NCBI GenBank assembly: GCA_016209525.1 | Contig: JACQWK010000199.1 | Span: forward strand, 1 to 43,017 | Origin: Verrucomicrobiota bacterium | GTDB taxonomy: Bacteria; Verrucomicrobiota; Verrucomicrobiia; Limisphaerales; SIBE01 | Direction of reading: 5' to 3' | Length of the DNA stretch: 43,017 nt | Part shown: positions 1-9,100 of the stretch, one piece after another | Layout: the number at the start of each line of letters is the position of its first letter | How positions within the stretch are numbered: the first letter of the stretch is position 1 | Translations under genes and position numbers: made by a program | Notes under the pieces: generated by a model | The model's database searches: none | The model's input: only the letters and a program-made list of their open reading frames with translations | What the model was told of the DNA's origin: nothing

Positions 1-80
1 CAAAATGAGAATTGCTGAGCTCCGCCCTCACCATCCAATTCTGCTCGACAGCCGCCCAAATGCCTCAAGATACTTGACTT

Positions 81-1487
81 GTGCCGCAATCAGTTTCACA
101 GAACGGAGCGTCCGATGCCGAGAAAGCGCTGAGCTCGAAATCCTCAGCTAGGCAAGATTCGTTTCCTCCCGGAATGACGAACGCCTTTTGGTTTTCCGGT
201 TTCAACGCTTTGTCGTTCCAAATGGTCTTGGGCAACCCGATGATCCTCTTTGCCAAGACGCTGGAGGACAGTGCGACGGTTCTGGGCATCATTAGCGGGA
301 TGATGCCGCTGCTGGTCATTTTCCAAATCCCGGCTGCGAATCATATTCCGCGCTACGGCTACAAACGTTTCGTCTATGGCGGGTGGGGTATCCGCATTGT
401 TTTTATCTTCATTATGGCGCTTGTTCCTTTGTCCGGGCAGTTCCTGGACCGATCAAGCCAGTTGGCATTGTTGCTGTTCCTCCTGTTCGGTTTCAACCTC
501 TCGCGCGGCATCTCCAGTTGCGCATGGCTCCCCTGGATCACTTCGCTGGTGCCTCCTTCAATTCGAGGGAAGTACTTGGCCAGCGATGCCGCATTCGTCA
601 ATGTGGGGAGTTTCTGCGCGCTGGCTCTGGCTGCCCTTTGGTTGGGGCAGGCGCCCCGGCCCTGGCAGTTTGCGTTGGTCTTTGGATTCAGCGGCTTGGC
701 CGGGATCGTCAGCCTGACTTTCCTCAAGCGGATTCCCGAGGGCGAGACTCCGGAACAGATCCGGAGCTCGACCACTGCGGTCCCTTGGCTGGAAATCTCT
801 CGTTACCGTTCATTTCGCAAGCTGCTCCGATTGAGCGTGGCCTGGTCGGCCGGATATGGAGGACTGACGACATTCACGGTGGCCTTCTTAAAGACCGAGA
901 CCGCGATGACCGAAGGAGGAATTCTGCTCGTCACTTCAGTCTCCTTCCTCGGCGGCTTAAGCAGCCTTTGGTTCCTCGGCACAAGGATCGATCGGCTTGG
1001 CAGCAAACCTGTCCTGACCTTTTCGCTCATGGCGTGGTGGGCCATCATGGCGGGCTGGACTTTGGTCGCCGGCCGGGTTTTGCCGCCCGGTTTGGCGCTG
1101 ATAGTACTCTTGCAATTCGCGATGGGATTGGGAGCGGCACTGGTGAATATGGCTAACACCCGCTTGGCGATGGCGACGATTCCCGTCATGGGCCGGAATC
1201 ACTTTTTTGCCCTGTTTTCGGTCGTTGGGAATCTGACCTTGGGGCTGGCGCCAATTCTTTGGGGTGTCATCATTGATGCGATGCGCTCGGTGAATGCGGC
1301 CCGGGGAGGGATCGAATGGAATCGATACACGCTGTTTTTCGTTTTGGTGGGAGCGGTGTTCTTGGTTGTGCTGGCACTTTGCCGGCAACTGGAGGAGCCC
1401 GAAGCCGCGGATATGGAGGCGTTGCTCCGCGAAGTGTTGATTCAGTCGCCTCAACGATTCTGGCTTCGATTTTGGCCGAGGAATTGA
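81..1487 (+). CDS. MFS transporter
   Basis: Predicted inner-membrane protein of 468 residues with about twelve hydrophobic segments, the first around residues 38-75. The general layout is that of a major facilitator superfamily carrier, with a long loop near residues 205-240 between the two six-helix halves. The substrate cannot be read from the sequence; the sugar-catabolism genes downstream make a carbohydrate or related solute plausible, which is inference. The frame opens with GTG at 81. An ATG at 174 (residue 32) directly before the first hydrophobic region is an equally good start, because the first 31 residues are polar and look non-native. The C-terminus (RFWLRFWPRN) is basic. The gene converges on the DUF1080 gene 27 bp downstream, so the two are not co-transcribed. 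Confidence 0.85.
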   Translation: MPQSVSQNGASDAEKALSSKSSARQDSFPPGMTNAFWFSGFNALSFQMVLGNPMILFAKTLEDSATVLGIISGMMPLLVIFQIPAANHIPRYGYKRFVYGGWGIRIVFIFIMALVPLSGQFLDRSSQLALLLFLLFGFNLSRGISSCAWLPWITSLVPPSIRGKYLASDAAFVNVGSFCALALAALWLGQAPRPWQFALVFGFSGLAGIVSLTFLKRIPEGETPEQIRSSTTAVPWLEISRYRSFRKLLRLSVAWSAGYGGLTTFTVAFLKTETAMTEGGILLVTSVSFLGGLSSLWFLGTRIDRLGSKPVLTFSLMAWWAIMAGWTLVAGRVLPPGLALIVLLQFAMGLGAALVNMANTRLAMATIPVMGRNHFFALFSVVGNLTLGLAPILWGVIIDAMRSVNAARGGIEWNRYTLFFVLVGAVFLVVLALCRQLEEPEAADMEALLREVLIQSPQRFWLRFWPRN

Positions 1488-1514
1488 GGAGAGGCAGCCG
1501 AAGACTTCAGGATC

Positions 1515-2342
1515 TTATTTCAGCGGCATCAGATCGAATCGACGGAAGAAAACCTCCGAACCCTCGCATTGGAGGAGGATTTTGCCGCGCGCCGGACGGA
1601 CGTTAAAGGCTTCATTGACGACCGTGTTGTTGACCTTGATCGTGATCCGGTCCCCGTCGCAAATGCATTCCACGCGGGTCCATTCGCCCGGCGGACTCTC
1701 GGCGTCGCGTGGACCGCGGAAGTCCAAGGTGTCGTTCCAATTTGGATCTTTGCCGAACCAATTCAGCCGTCCCCAAGTCTCGATGGTCTGACGCCGTCCG
1801 CCTCGCTTCCAGGTAAACCATCCGTCCGCGTCATGATTGTCGGCCACTTCCGCGCTCAACTTCGGCGCCAGCGGCTTTCCGTCCGCCTCGGTCCCGCGGA
1901 TCAACAGGAAGTCGCCGGTCGCGCCTTGGAAGAGATTGCACTCGATTGCCGCCATGAATGCTCCTCTTCCGTCGTGACTGTTGCCATCGGGTCCAACCGC
2001 GTGCAGAAATATCCCTGCATCTCTGGCTTTGCCGATACGGTCACACCAGGCCCAATTCCTTTGCCCCCACTTGAACTCGACGATCAATCGGTAGTTCTCA
2101 AACTCCTTGAGCGTGGCTAGATAACCCAAACCCTCTCCGGAAATGTGAAGCATTCCGTTCGTGACCGTGAACACCCGGCGCGGATCTTCCCGTTTTGTGT
2201 CTGCCAACCAGGTGTAAAGTCCGTCCAGATTGGCGCCATTGAAGAGCGAAACGGGCTCTTGCCGGAGTGTGATCTGGGTCGCGCACCCGGCGGCCAGCTC
2301 TGTGATGCAGACCAGTGTCAAGTTCAGAAACCGTCCATGCAC
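1515..2342 (-). CDS. DUF1080 (3-keto-disaccharide hydrolase family) lipoprotein
   Basis: Exported DUF1080 protein, a concanavalin-like beta-sandwich family abundant in PVC bacteria and linked to 3-keto-glycoside hydrolysis. The visible family core starts at EPVSLFNGANLDGLYTWL and continues through EFKWGQRNWAW, DAGIFLHAVGPDG and GEWTRVECICDGDRITIKVNN to the closing strand ILLQCEGSEVFFRRFDL. The frame is open back to 2600, but the upstream part is translated repeat DNA. I place the start at GTG 2342, which gives a short signal with a lipobox-like LAAGC, so the mature protein is probably a lipoprotein. No ATG exists nearby in frame. The size of about 275 residues suits the family. Exact enzymatic activity is not established from the sequence. 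Confidence 0.8.
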   Translation of the reverse strand: MHGRFLNLTLVCITELAAGCATQITLRQEPVSLFNGANLDGLYTWLADTKREDPRRVFTVTNGMLHISGEGLGYLATLKEFENYRLIVEFKWGQRNWAWCDRIGKARDAGIFLHAVGPDGNSHDGRGAFMAAIECNLFQGATGDFLLIRGTEADGKPLAPKLSAEVADNHDADGWFTWKRGGRRQTIETWGRLNWFGKDPNWNDTLDFRGPRDAESPPGEWTRVECICDGDRITIKVNNTVVNEAFNVRPARGKILLQCEGSEVFFRRFDLMPLK

Positions 2343-2960
2343 GAAAGCATTTAGAAATTGGAAAGCCGGAGTTAGCAATGGCAAACCTTTCCAATCCGCC
2401 GTATCGCAGGTTTGCAGCCTGCGGATCGGTCGGACTGCCGCCGATTTCAAATCGGCGATACGGCAGATTACAAATCTGCGCTGCGAAATCGCCGCTCTAT
2501 GACCCGCCAAGACCGACCGGTTACCGCCCGCTTCATCAAAACGGTTGACAGACGCATCGCTTGTGATGCCTGATAGAAGTGGTCCAAACGATCGTTTCAT
2601 GGATTGGCGGCGGACTGCGCGGAGTCGTGGACCAAGCCGCCGGGATGCTCGGATCGCCGGCCAAGACCAGGCTTGGCCAGCGGAGAGGCAGCTTTGCCAG
2701 AGTTATTTCAAATATGGCGGCTGGGTTCATCGTCCAATCCACCATCTCGCACGCAGCGGGTGCGAGTTTGGGCCCTAGGCAGCGAATTCGTAGAATCATG
2801 TCGGCAAGTTTTCGACCGATCTTCAACGGTGTGCATCGGCAGGTGCGTCTGCACTCGATGCGATTGGGTGAGGACTGGCATATTGAAGTCAGGACCCTCA
2901 CCCTGACGAACCAGCCACCCAAACTCATTCACGTCAAAGATTCAGCCCCACTCACGAAAA
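2343..2960. other. intergenic region without a convincing gene
   Basis: This 618-bp spacer separates the divergent DUF1080 and Gfo/Idh/MocA genes. The left part (about 2396-2500) is a palindromic repeat listed separately. The right part (about 2580-2940) is open in several frames on both strands, but none of the translations shows a recognisable domain, a signal peptide or a good ribosome site. It may be decayed coding DNA. Promoters for both flanking genes should lie here, but I see no convincing -35/-10 pair. Confidence 0.5.
2396..2500. repeat. compound palindromic repeat (GCAGATT-type hairpins), copy 1
   Basis: The block is made of small hairpins in series: GCAGG/CCTGC near 2407-2422, GCCGATTT/AAATCGGC near 2440-2456, and GCAGATT/AATCTGC near 2463-2479. 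They are enclosed by GCCGTATCG (2398-2406), whose exact reverse complement lies at 2456-2464. A related copy occurs at 26018-26153, sharing the CTGCCGTATCGCAG-type core. The organisation is like REP/BIME elements of other bacteria, and such blocks are probably mobilised in trans or are relics. Confidence 0.7.
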
Positions 2961-4277
2961 ATGAACGAGAAATCCATCCTCAATCCCCCGACCTCCCGCC
3001 GCGAGTTCCTTAGAACGTCCTCTTCGGCCGCTCTGGGCGGAATGGTCGCAGCCAACCTGACCATTGCTCCGAAAAGCTCGGCCGCGGATGGCGATACGCT
3101 CAAAATTGGCCTCGTCGGTTGTGGCGGTCGCGGCAGCGGTGCCGCCAGCCAGGCTCTGCGGGCTGACAAGAATGTTGTGTTGACAGCCATGGCGGACGCG
3201 TTTTCGGACGCGCTACATCGCAGTCTCAACACGCTCAAGTCGCAGTTCCCGGACAAGGTCAAGGTGGAGCCCGACCAATGTTTCGTCGGGCTTGATGCCT
3301 ATCAAAAAGTGATTGCCAGCGGCGTGGACGTGGTGCTCCTGGCGACGCCGCCCGGTTTTCGCCCGCTCCACTTCAAAACCGCAGTCGATGCCGGGAAACA
3401 TATCTTTTGCGAAAAACCGATGGCGACCGACGTGCCTGGAATCCGCGCCGTCATGGCCGCCGCCGAGGAAGCCAAGAAGAAGAAACTCGCCGTGGTGGCC
3501 GGTTTTTGCTGGCGATATGACTCTGCCCGGCGCGAGCTTTTCAAACGCATCCACGGCGGAGCCATTGGAGACTTGCGCGCGCTGTACCACACCTATTACA
3601 CGGGCCCCGTGAAGCCGATGCCTCCGGCCAACAAACGGCCGGCCGGGATGGGCGACGTGGAGTGGCAGGTGCGCAATTGGTACAACTTTTCCTGGCTCAG
3701 CGGCGACGGCTACGTGGAGCAAGCCGTCCACAGCGTCGATAAGCTCGCTTGGGCAACGAAGGATCTGCCCCCCTTGCGATGCACCGCCGTTGGTGGGCGG
3801 CAGATTCCCAACAACGAGGGGAATATTTTCGACCATATCGAGGTCAACTACGAATTCGCCAACGGCGTGCGGGGTTTTGTCGTGCACCGGCAAATCACCA
3901 ATTGCTACGGCGAAAACCGCGACTACATCATGGGTACCAAGGGAATTGCCAACATCGGCGGACGCCGCCGCCCCGTCGAAATCACCGGCGAGGCGTCCTG
4001 GAGTTACGAGGGCCCCACGCCGCCGGACATGTACCAGGTCGAACATAACGAATTATTCGCGTCCATTCGATCCGGAAATCCCATCAACGATGGGGCGTGG
4101 ATGTGCCAGAGCACACTCTTGGGGATTATGGGCCGGTTGGCCGCCTACACGGGACAGGAAATCACTTGGGAACAAGCCGTCAAGTCGCAGGAAAAACTCG
4201 TGCCTGACAACTTGGACTGGAATATGAGCCTGCCCATCACGCCGATTCCGATGCCAGGACGAACTAAGTCAGCATAG
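2961..4277 (+). CDS. Tat-exported Gfo/Idh/MocA family oxidoreductase
   Basis: NAD(P)-dependent sugar or cyclitol dehydrogenase-like protein of 438 residues. A twin-arginine signal (SRREFLRTSS, residues 12-21) with a hydrophobic stretch to about residue 42 predicts folded export. The Rossmann glycine motif GLVGCGGRGSG lies at residues 50-60 and the family motif EKPMATD at 151-157, followed by the C-terminal alpha/beta domain. This architecture is very common in PVC genomes, where such proteins are thought to oxidise sugars in the periplasm. A downstream Tat-exported TIM-barrel isomerase (4403) lies on the same strand 125 bp away with a repeat between them, so the two may act on the same sugar. 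Start ATG 2961 is the natural one, directly ahead of the Tat signal. The specific substrate is unknown. Confidence 0.9.
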   Translation: MNEKSILNPPTSRREFLRTSSSAALGGMVAANLTIAPKSSAADGDTLKIGLVGCGGRGSGAASQALRADKNVVLTAMADAFSDALHRSLNTLKSQFPDKVKVEPDQCFVGLDAYQKVIASGVDVVLLATPPGFRPLHFKTAVDAGKHIFCEKPMATDVPGIRAVMAAAEEAKKKKLAVVAGFCWRYDSARRELFKRIHGGAIGDLRALYHTYYTGPVKPMPPANKRPAGMGDVEWQVRNWYNFSWLSGDGYVEQAVHSVDKLAWATKDLPPLRCTAVGGRQIPNNEGNIFDHIEVNYEFANGVRGFVVHRQITNCYGENRDYIMGTKGIANIGGRRRPVEITGEASWSYEGPTPPDMYQVEHNELFASIRSGNPINDGAWMCQSTLLGIMGRLAAYTGQEITWEQAVKSQEKLVPDNLDWNMSLPITPIPMPGRTKSA

Positions 4278-4304
4278 ATACCAAAGAGTTCAAAACGAAG
4301 ATGT

Positions 4305-4364
4305 CACCCCTCACTTGGCCCTCGGCCACCCTCTCCCTTCATCCGATGAGGGGCAGGGAGAGGG
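4305..4364. repeat. CCCTCTCCC palindromic repeat, copy A
   Basis: Inverted arms CCCTCTCCC (4329-4337) and GGGAGAGGG (4356-4364) with a CACCCCTCAC lead-in. It is one of five intergenic copies of this family in the window (also near 5324, 9781, 13950 and 20382). It lies between the oxidoreductase and isomerase genes and has no T-run, so it is not an ordinary intrinsic terminator. Confidence 0.75.
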
Positions 4365-4402
4365 CTGTTCATGTCGGATAAATCTTGAGCCGCTTGATAA
4401 GT

Positions 4403-5299
4403 ATGGACTCGCCACTCACACGCCGTCGTTTCTTAACTTCTGCCAGCGCCGTCATGGCAGCCGCCGCGCTGTCCCGCCTTGCACTTCCTGCCGCCGCAGC
4501 GGCGGTTCCGCCCAAAAAACGCGCCATACAGAAAGCCATCATGTGGTCCACCATCGCCTTCAAGGGTTCCATCCTGGAAAAAATGAAGGCGGTGAAGGAG
4601 GCCGGATTCGAGGGCGTGGAGCCGATGGGAGGAATGGACCGGGACGAGGTGCGCAAGGCTCTCGATGCCACCGGGCTGAAAGCCGCCAGCGTCTGCTGCC
4701 ACACGCATTGGGCGAAGCCGTTGTCGGACCCAAATCCCACCGCGCGTGAAGTGGGCTTGGAAGGACTCAAGACGTCTCTCCACGATGCCAAGCATTATGG
4801 CGCCACTTCGGTGCTGCTCGTGCCGGGCGTCGTCAACGACAAGGTCTCCTACGATGAATGCTTCCAACGATCCATTGTCGAAATCCGCAAGGCGATTCCC
4901 GTTGCCGAAGAACTGGGCGTGAAGATCGCCATCGAAAACGTCTGGAATAATTTCATCACCAAGCCGGAACAGGCGGTCCGCTACCTGGACGAGATCAACA
5001 GTCCTCATGTGGGCTGGCATTTCGACATCGGCAATATCCTCCGTTATGGTTTGCCCGAAGATTGGATTCCCGCGCTCGGAAAACGCATTCTCAAGCTGCA
5101 CATCAAGGAGTACGGCCAGGCCAAACGGTTCAGCGTTAAGTTGCTCGAGGGCGACAATCACTGGCCGGCGATCATGAAGGCCCTCGACGCCGCGGGTTAT
5201 GCAGGCTGGGGAATCTCGGAACAGCCCGGCGACCAAGCCAAAGACTCTGAGAGCCTGAACGATCTATCCGAGCGCATGAGCCGCATCTTTGCGATGTGA
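4403..5299 (+). CDS. Tat-exported sugar phosphate isomerase/epimerase (TIM barrel)
   Basis: Xylose-isomerase-like TIM-barrel protein (AP endonuclease family 2 fold) of 298 residues. I start it at ATG 4403 rather than at an upstream TTG (4385), because the ATG sits just ahead of the twin-arginine motif LTRRRFLTSAS and an alanine-rich hydrophobic stretch. Barrel features include GFEGVEPMG, the NVWNNF segment, HVGWHFDIGN and LHIKEYG, where the E/D/H residues expected to bind a divalent metal lie. Family members interconvert or epimerise sugars, and exported versions accompany Gfo/Idh/MocA proteins in PVC bacteria. The preceding gene is exactly such a partner. The actual substrate is not deducible. 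Confidence 0.88.
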   Translation: MDSPLTRRRFLTSASAVMAAAALSRLALPAAAAAVPPKKRAIQKAIMWSTIAFKGSILEKMKAVKEAGFEGVEPMGGMDRDEVRKALDATGLKAASVCCHTHWAKPLSDPNPTAREVGLEGLKTSLHDAKHYGATSVLLVPGVVNDKVSYDECFQRSIVEIRKAIPVAEELGVKIAIENVWNNFITKPEQAVRYLDEINSPHVGWHFDIGNILRYGLPEDWIPALGKRILKLHIKEYGQAKRFSVKLLEGDNHWPAIMKALDAAGYAGWGISEQPGDQAKDSESLNDLSERMSRIFAM

Positions 5300-5323
5300 A
5301 ATTGCCAAACTCTCCGATGTGGT

Positions 5324-5359
5324 CCCCTCTCCATTGAGGGAGAGGGTCAGGGTGAGGGG
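5324..5359. repeat. CCCTCTCCC palindromic repeat, copy B
   Basis: Compact copy with CCCCTCTCC (5324-5332) and GGGAGAGGG (5338-5346) followed by TCAGGGTGAGGGG. It lies just after the isomerase stop codon and may act as a transcript-end hairpin, although no uridine tract follows. Confidence 0.75.
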
Positions 5360-5437
5360 AATGGAACCGGCCGACAGCACTGTCGGGGCAGGTGAACTTC
5401 CTGGCGTCAGGCTATCCGAGTCCGCGACCGCTCCCCC

Positions 5438-5899
5438 TTACCACAGAAATGATTTCTGTTCAGCCAGCAACCGTTCGCCATCCCACAAGGTCACGCGCCA
5501 GGCCAGCAAATCCCCCATCTGCCGAAACTCATCGCCCGATACGGTGAGGGCCGACCATTTGCTAAACCAACGCGGCTTCTTGACCGAGTGCTCCAACACC
5601 AACGGCTTGGCCGCCAAGTTCTTGCTCGTCCGCAGTTCAGTCTTCAGCGTCAACGCAGGCACTTCGATTCCTTTGGCTTTCCACTGAACGTCGAAACGGA
5701 GCGCCGACCGTTGTTCGGGGCTTTTGCGCAGGACAGCCTGGTAAGCATCGCGTTCATACAAGCTGGGCGAGAGCGCATGACGGCCTTCGAGATCGAGATA
5801 ATGCGGGAGCACCTTGATGATTCTGGCGTTCGCCGCTTGCAGAGAGACACACCCAAGCGCAAAGGCCAGCGGGACAACGAGAATTCGCCAGGTCAGCAT
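5438..5899 (-). CDS. exported hypothetical protein
   Basis: Small secreted protein of about 153 residues that I do not recognise. It begins with a hydrophobic signal-like segment (MLTWRILVVPLAFALGC...LQAANA) and then has a soluble beta-rich region rich in basic residues, with ALRFDVQWKAKG, ALTVSGDEFRQMGDLL and a C-terminal RVTLWDGERLLAEQKSFLW. That tail resembles the last strands of an immunoglobulin- or C2-like sandwich. ATG 5899 is chosen because the hydrophobic core follows directly; ATG 5920 is an alternative. The open frame continues to 6190, but that part translates the repeat DNA at 5942-6142. The gene lies downstream of the large haem dehydrogenase on the same strand and could be co-transcribed with it, though repeats separate them. 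Confidence 0.55.
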   Translation of the reverse strand: MLTWRILVVPLAFALGCVSLQAANARIIKVLPHYLDLEGRHALSPSLYERDAYQAVLRKSPEQRSALRFDVQWKAKGIEVPALTLKTELRTSKNLAAKPLVLEHSVKKPRWFSKWSALTVSGDEFRQMGDLLAWRVTLWDGERLLAEQKSFLW

Positions 5900-5941
5900 G
5901 TTGGAAAAAGGTAGCCGCATGAACTCGAAACACAATCTCAT

Positions 5942-6018
5942 TTGGACTGCGTCAGTGCTCTGGCGCTTCGAAGCCACCGGGCCGGCCCAGAAGCGGTGGA
6001 GGGCTGCCGCAGTCCAAG
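5942..6018. repeat. inverted repeat with TGGACTGCG ends
   Basis: TGGACTGCG near 5943-5951 faces CGCAGTCCA near 6010-6018, and the internal sequence contains further partly complementary pieces such as CTCTGGCGCTT and AAGCGGTGGAG. It is a separate palindromic element immediately next to the 26-bp inverted repeat at 6067-6142, so two repeat families appear to be nested in this 200-bp gap. Confidence 0.5.
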
Positions 6019-6066
6019 ACGCTGGCGCCAATGAGTGCTCTCCCCGGTTCAAGGTCGCAATGCATG

Positions 6067-6142
6067 CCGGAGCGCCGGTCTCCGACCCGGCGCGATTCCT
6101 TGCTCCCTCTATTTGACGCCGGGTCGGAGACCGGCGCTCCGG
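6067..6142. repeat. perfect 26-bp inverted repeat overlapping a gene end
   Basis: The left arm 6067-6092 is the exact reverse complement of the right arm 6117-6142, with a 24-bp spacer. The arms read CCGGAGCGCCGGTCTCCGAC followed by CCGGCG. The right arm encodes the final residues (RSAGLRPGV) of the 1179-residue dehydrogenase and its stop lies in the spacer, so the element has replaced the original gene end. Confidence 0.85.
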
Positions 6143-9100
6143 TTCTCCGCCGACTTCAGCTCGATCTTGCCCCAATATCCGAATTCCCATTCCCAGCCGT
6201 TCGCGCAGTTCTCCAAGCGCACCAGAATCTTCTTTCCGGCGAATTCGGACAGACCCACTTCGACTTGCTTCCAGCGCGCCCCGTTCTTATCGACGGTCTG
6301 CTTCTTCAGCAGTTTTCCGTCCGCCAGCACACGCAGTTCCCAATCTCCCCGCTCGTGGGCCGCCACGTACAGTGTGAGCACGGTCTTCCCAGCAGCGGGC
6401 ACCTCGATGGTCCGCTCCAAAGCTGCGCCCCGGTCACGATCAATCGGGTGGGTGATTAACACATTCTTGCGTCCGGCGTACTCGGTCAGCTTCCGCGGTG
6501 CCCCTTCGAAATCCGGACAAATGACCCGCCATTGTGGATCCCAAAGCGCCACCGATTCGCCGTCACGCGGGGGTGAGATCGATGAAGTCGTTTTTTCGTC
6601 GCCGATCAATTGCTTGCGCAAATCTGGGGTCAGCGGCCGATTGTCCTCCGGGGGATTGAGCAGGAACCAAATCAGATTCCGAAAATCAGGGTCGGGCATC
6701 TGCTCCAGTCCTTCGGGCATGACCGAAACTTCACTGACCCGCAGGATAGCGATGTCGGACTTGGCAATGACTTCTTCCTTGGGTCCTTGGGCGAGCAACC
6801 GCACGCGCGACTCCGTGTCCTCGACCAACCGTCCGCTCACCGTGCGTCCGTCCTTGGTTTCCACCTCGACGTTTTCATAGCCTTTGCCAATGATCTGGTT
6901 GGGATCGATCACATTGGCCAACAGCGCATCCAAAGTGGAACGGCCTACCCCGGTCAGATCGGGTCCAACCTCCGCTCCTTCGCCATGCAGCTTGTGGCAA
7001 GTGAAACAGGTCTTCCGCGCGACTTCCCGCCCATGGCTGAGATCGGCCGGGCCATCGATCACGACACGCTTCTTTGCCGCGATGAGTTTGAGCTTGTCCG
7101 TGTCCGCGTCGCGCACACGGCCGATGACTTTCTGAGCGCGGTTGCGCGCATAATCGTCCGGGGAATTCACCAGCGAACGGACAATGGTTGCCGGCAGGTC
7201 GCTGGCCGACACGACTTTGTTCTCCAGCGCGGTGATAAAAGCGCGCGCCCAGTTCCGGCGCGAAATCAAGACCTCGGCGGCGACGCGCTGCGTGGCCGGC
7301 GTGAAGCTTTTCCATCGCCTGACGATTTCGTCCGGAAGCAAGTCGCCGCCGGTCTCGCTCAAAGCGCGCAACGCTTCCTGCTGGATGCGGTCCGGATTGG
7401 GCTGGCCTAGGAGGCGCACCAAAGCATCGCGGACGGCATCGATCTTTTGCTGTTTCGCAGACTGGATAGCCTCGACGCGTTGGTTGGCGCTGGCTGTTGG
7501 ATCCTCGATCAACTTGAGCGTCGCATTGAGCGCTGCGGCGTCGCCCCACAATGTTCCGAGTTGACGGGCGCGCGAGGCGACTTCGGAGTTCGAATTCCGG
7601 CTCAACCGGGCGAGGAAATCTCCGGTCGGCCGTGCCGGTACGATCGCCTTGCCTTTCTGCCCTTCGATCAAGCCATCCAAGGCCGCGATCAGGAGAGCCG
7701 GCGCGCTTTGTGGAAGCGCTTCCACAAAATCGAGCGCGGCGTCCAGTTTCGACGATTGCTGTGTGTCGCAGAGCCGCCGCATGGTTTTGCGGGTGATTTC
7801 TTCGCTGAGCGGCATCGTCGCCGGACCGTTCTGCGCCAGCCAATCAAGCGCGGGGAGCGGATCCCGCGCGATGAACGGTTCCGCCGCCATCCAAATCATG
7901 AACGGCAGGACCGGGTCTCCAGCCGAGCCCGGCTGCAATACGAGATTCGCGAGGATGGGGCCGGTATCGACGCCGCTGAGGTTCGGCGGAACAGGACTGT
8001 TCACCGTCAACGATCCGGAAACAAACTGTCGCGCGGCGGTCGCAACGCCCAAACGAACCGCGTTGTGGGAGTCCTCCGCCAAAGATTGGAGGCGTTCGAG
8101 GGCCCCTTCCGAGGCGTCCCCTCGCTCACCGGTGAGCCGCGCGACCCACATGCGAATGGCGGGTTCCTTGTCGGAGACCGACCCGTCCAGCGTGTCGTCA
8201 TCCAAAAGCCCCGACGAGTGCAACGTCCAAAGCGCGGTCAAGCGCGCCTCCAAAGTCGGCCCATCCTTGAGCAATTTCAGCAAAGGCGCTTTGGTTCGCG
8301 CATCGCGCCGTTCGTTCAAGAGCCGTTGGGCCATGCGCCGATGCCAGACGTTGCGGTGGGCGAGTGTCTGGACAAGTTCACTGCTGCTCAACTTGGCCAG
8401 GTTCAGATTCGCCGGCCGCGGCGGGACCGGTTGACCCGGCTGGTTGCCCACATGAACCACCCGCCAAATGCGGCCATACTCGCGATCGACCCCTTCGGGA
8501 TCTGCGTTCGCGTTTTGGTAGCAAGGGTATTTGTCATACCAATCCATGATCCAAAGCGCGCCGTCCGGGCCGACTTGCACGCTCACCGGCCGGAACCAGC
8601 CGTCGTTCGCGCGCACGAAATCCTTGAGGAACGACGCTTTGAAGCTCGATCCGTTCGGAGTCAGACGATCCTGATGAACCGCACTGTCGTGAATGTTGCC
8701 CATGAAAGCCGTACCGACATACTCGGAGGGATATTGATCCCCTTGGTAAATCTGGACACCGGCATAGGCCGCACGGAAGTGTTTGTGATCTACGATCGAG
8801 GGCAGCAGTTGGTAAGCGTAAGGATGCGGAGGAGTCCCGGCTTGCCGGACGTAAATGCCCCCGGGCGCCATGTGGAACATGTGGTCGATGACGCACGCGG
8901 TCACGAAAGCGTTCCCGGCGCGGTCGAAATCCACGCCCCAAGGATTGCTTGTTCCTTCGGCGAACACTTCGAATTTATTCGCGCGGGGATGGAACCGCGC
9001 GACCGCTGCGGTCATGACGACCGCGGGCTCGTCCGGCTTGTTCGGATCTTTGACCTTGGAGTGCGTGAAGACGCCGTGCGTCATGTAAAGCCAGCCGTCC

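Noticed and set aside
2536..2928. 130-codon open frame on the minus strand and overlapping plus-strand frames
   Set aside because: No recognised domain, no signal and no ribosome site; several frames on both strands are equally open, so none can be preferred.
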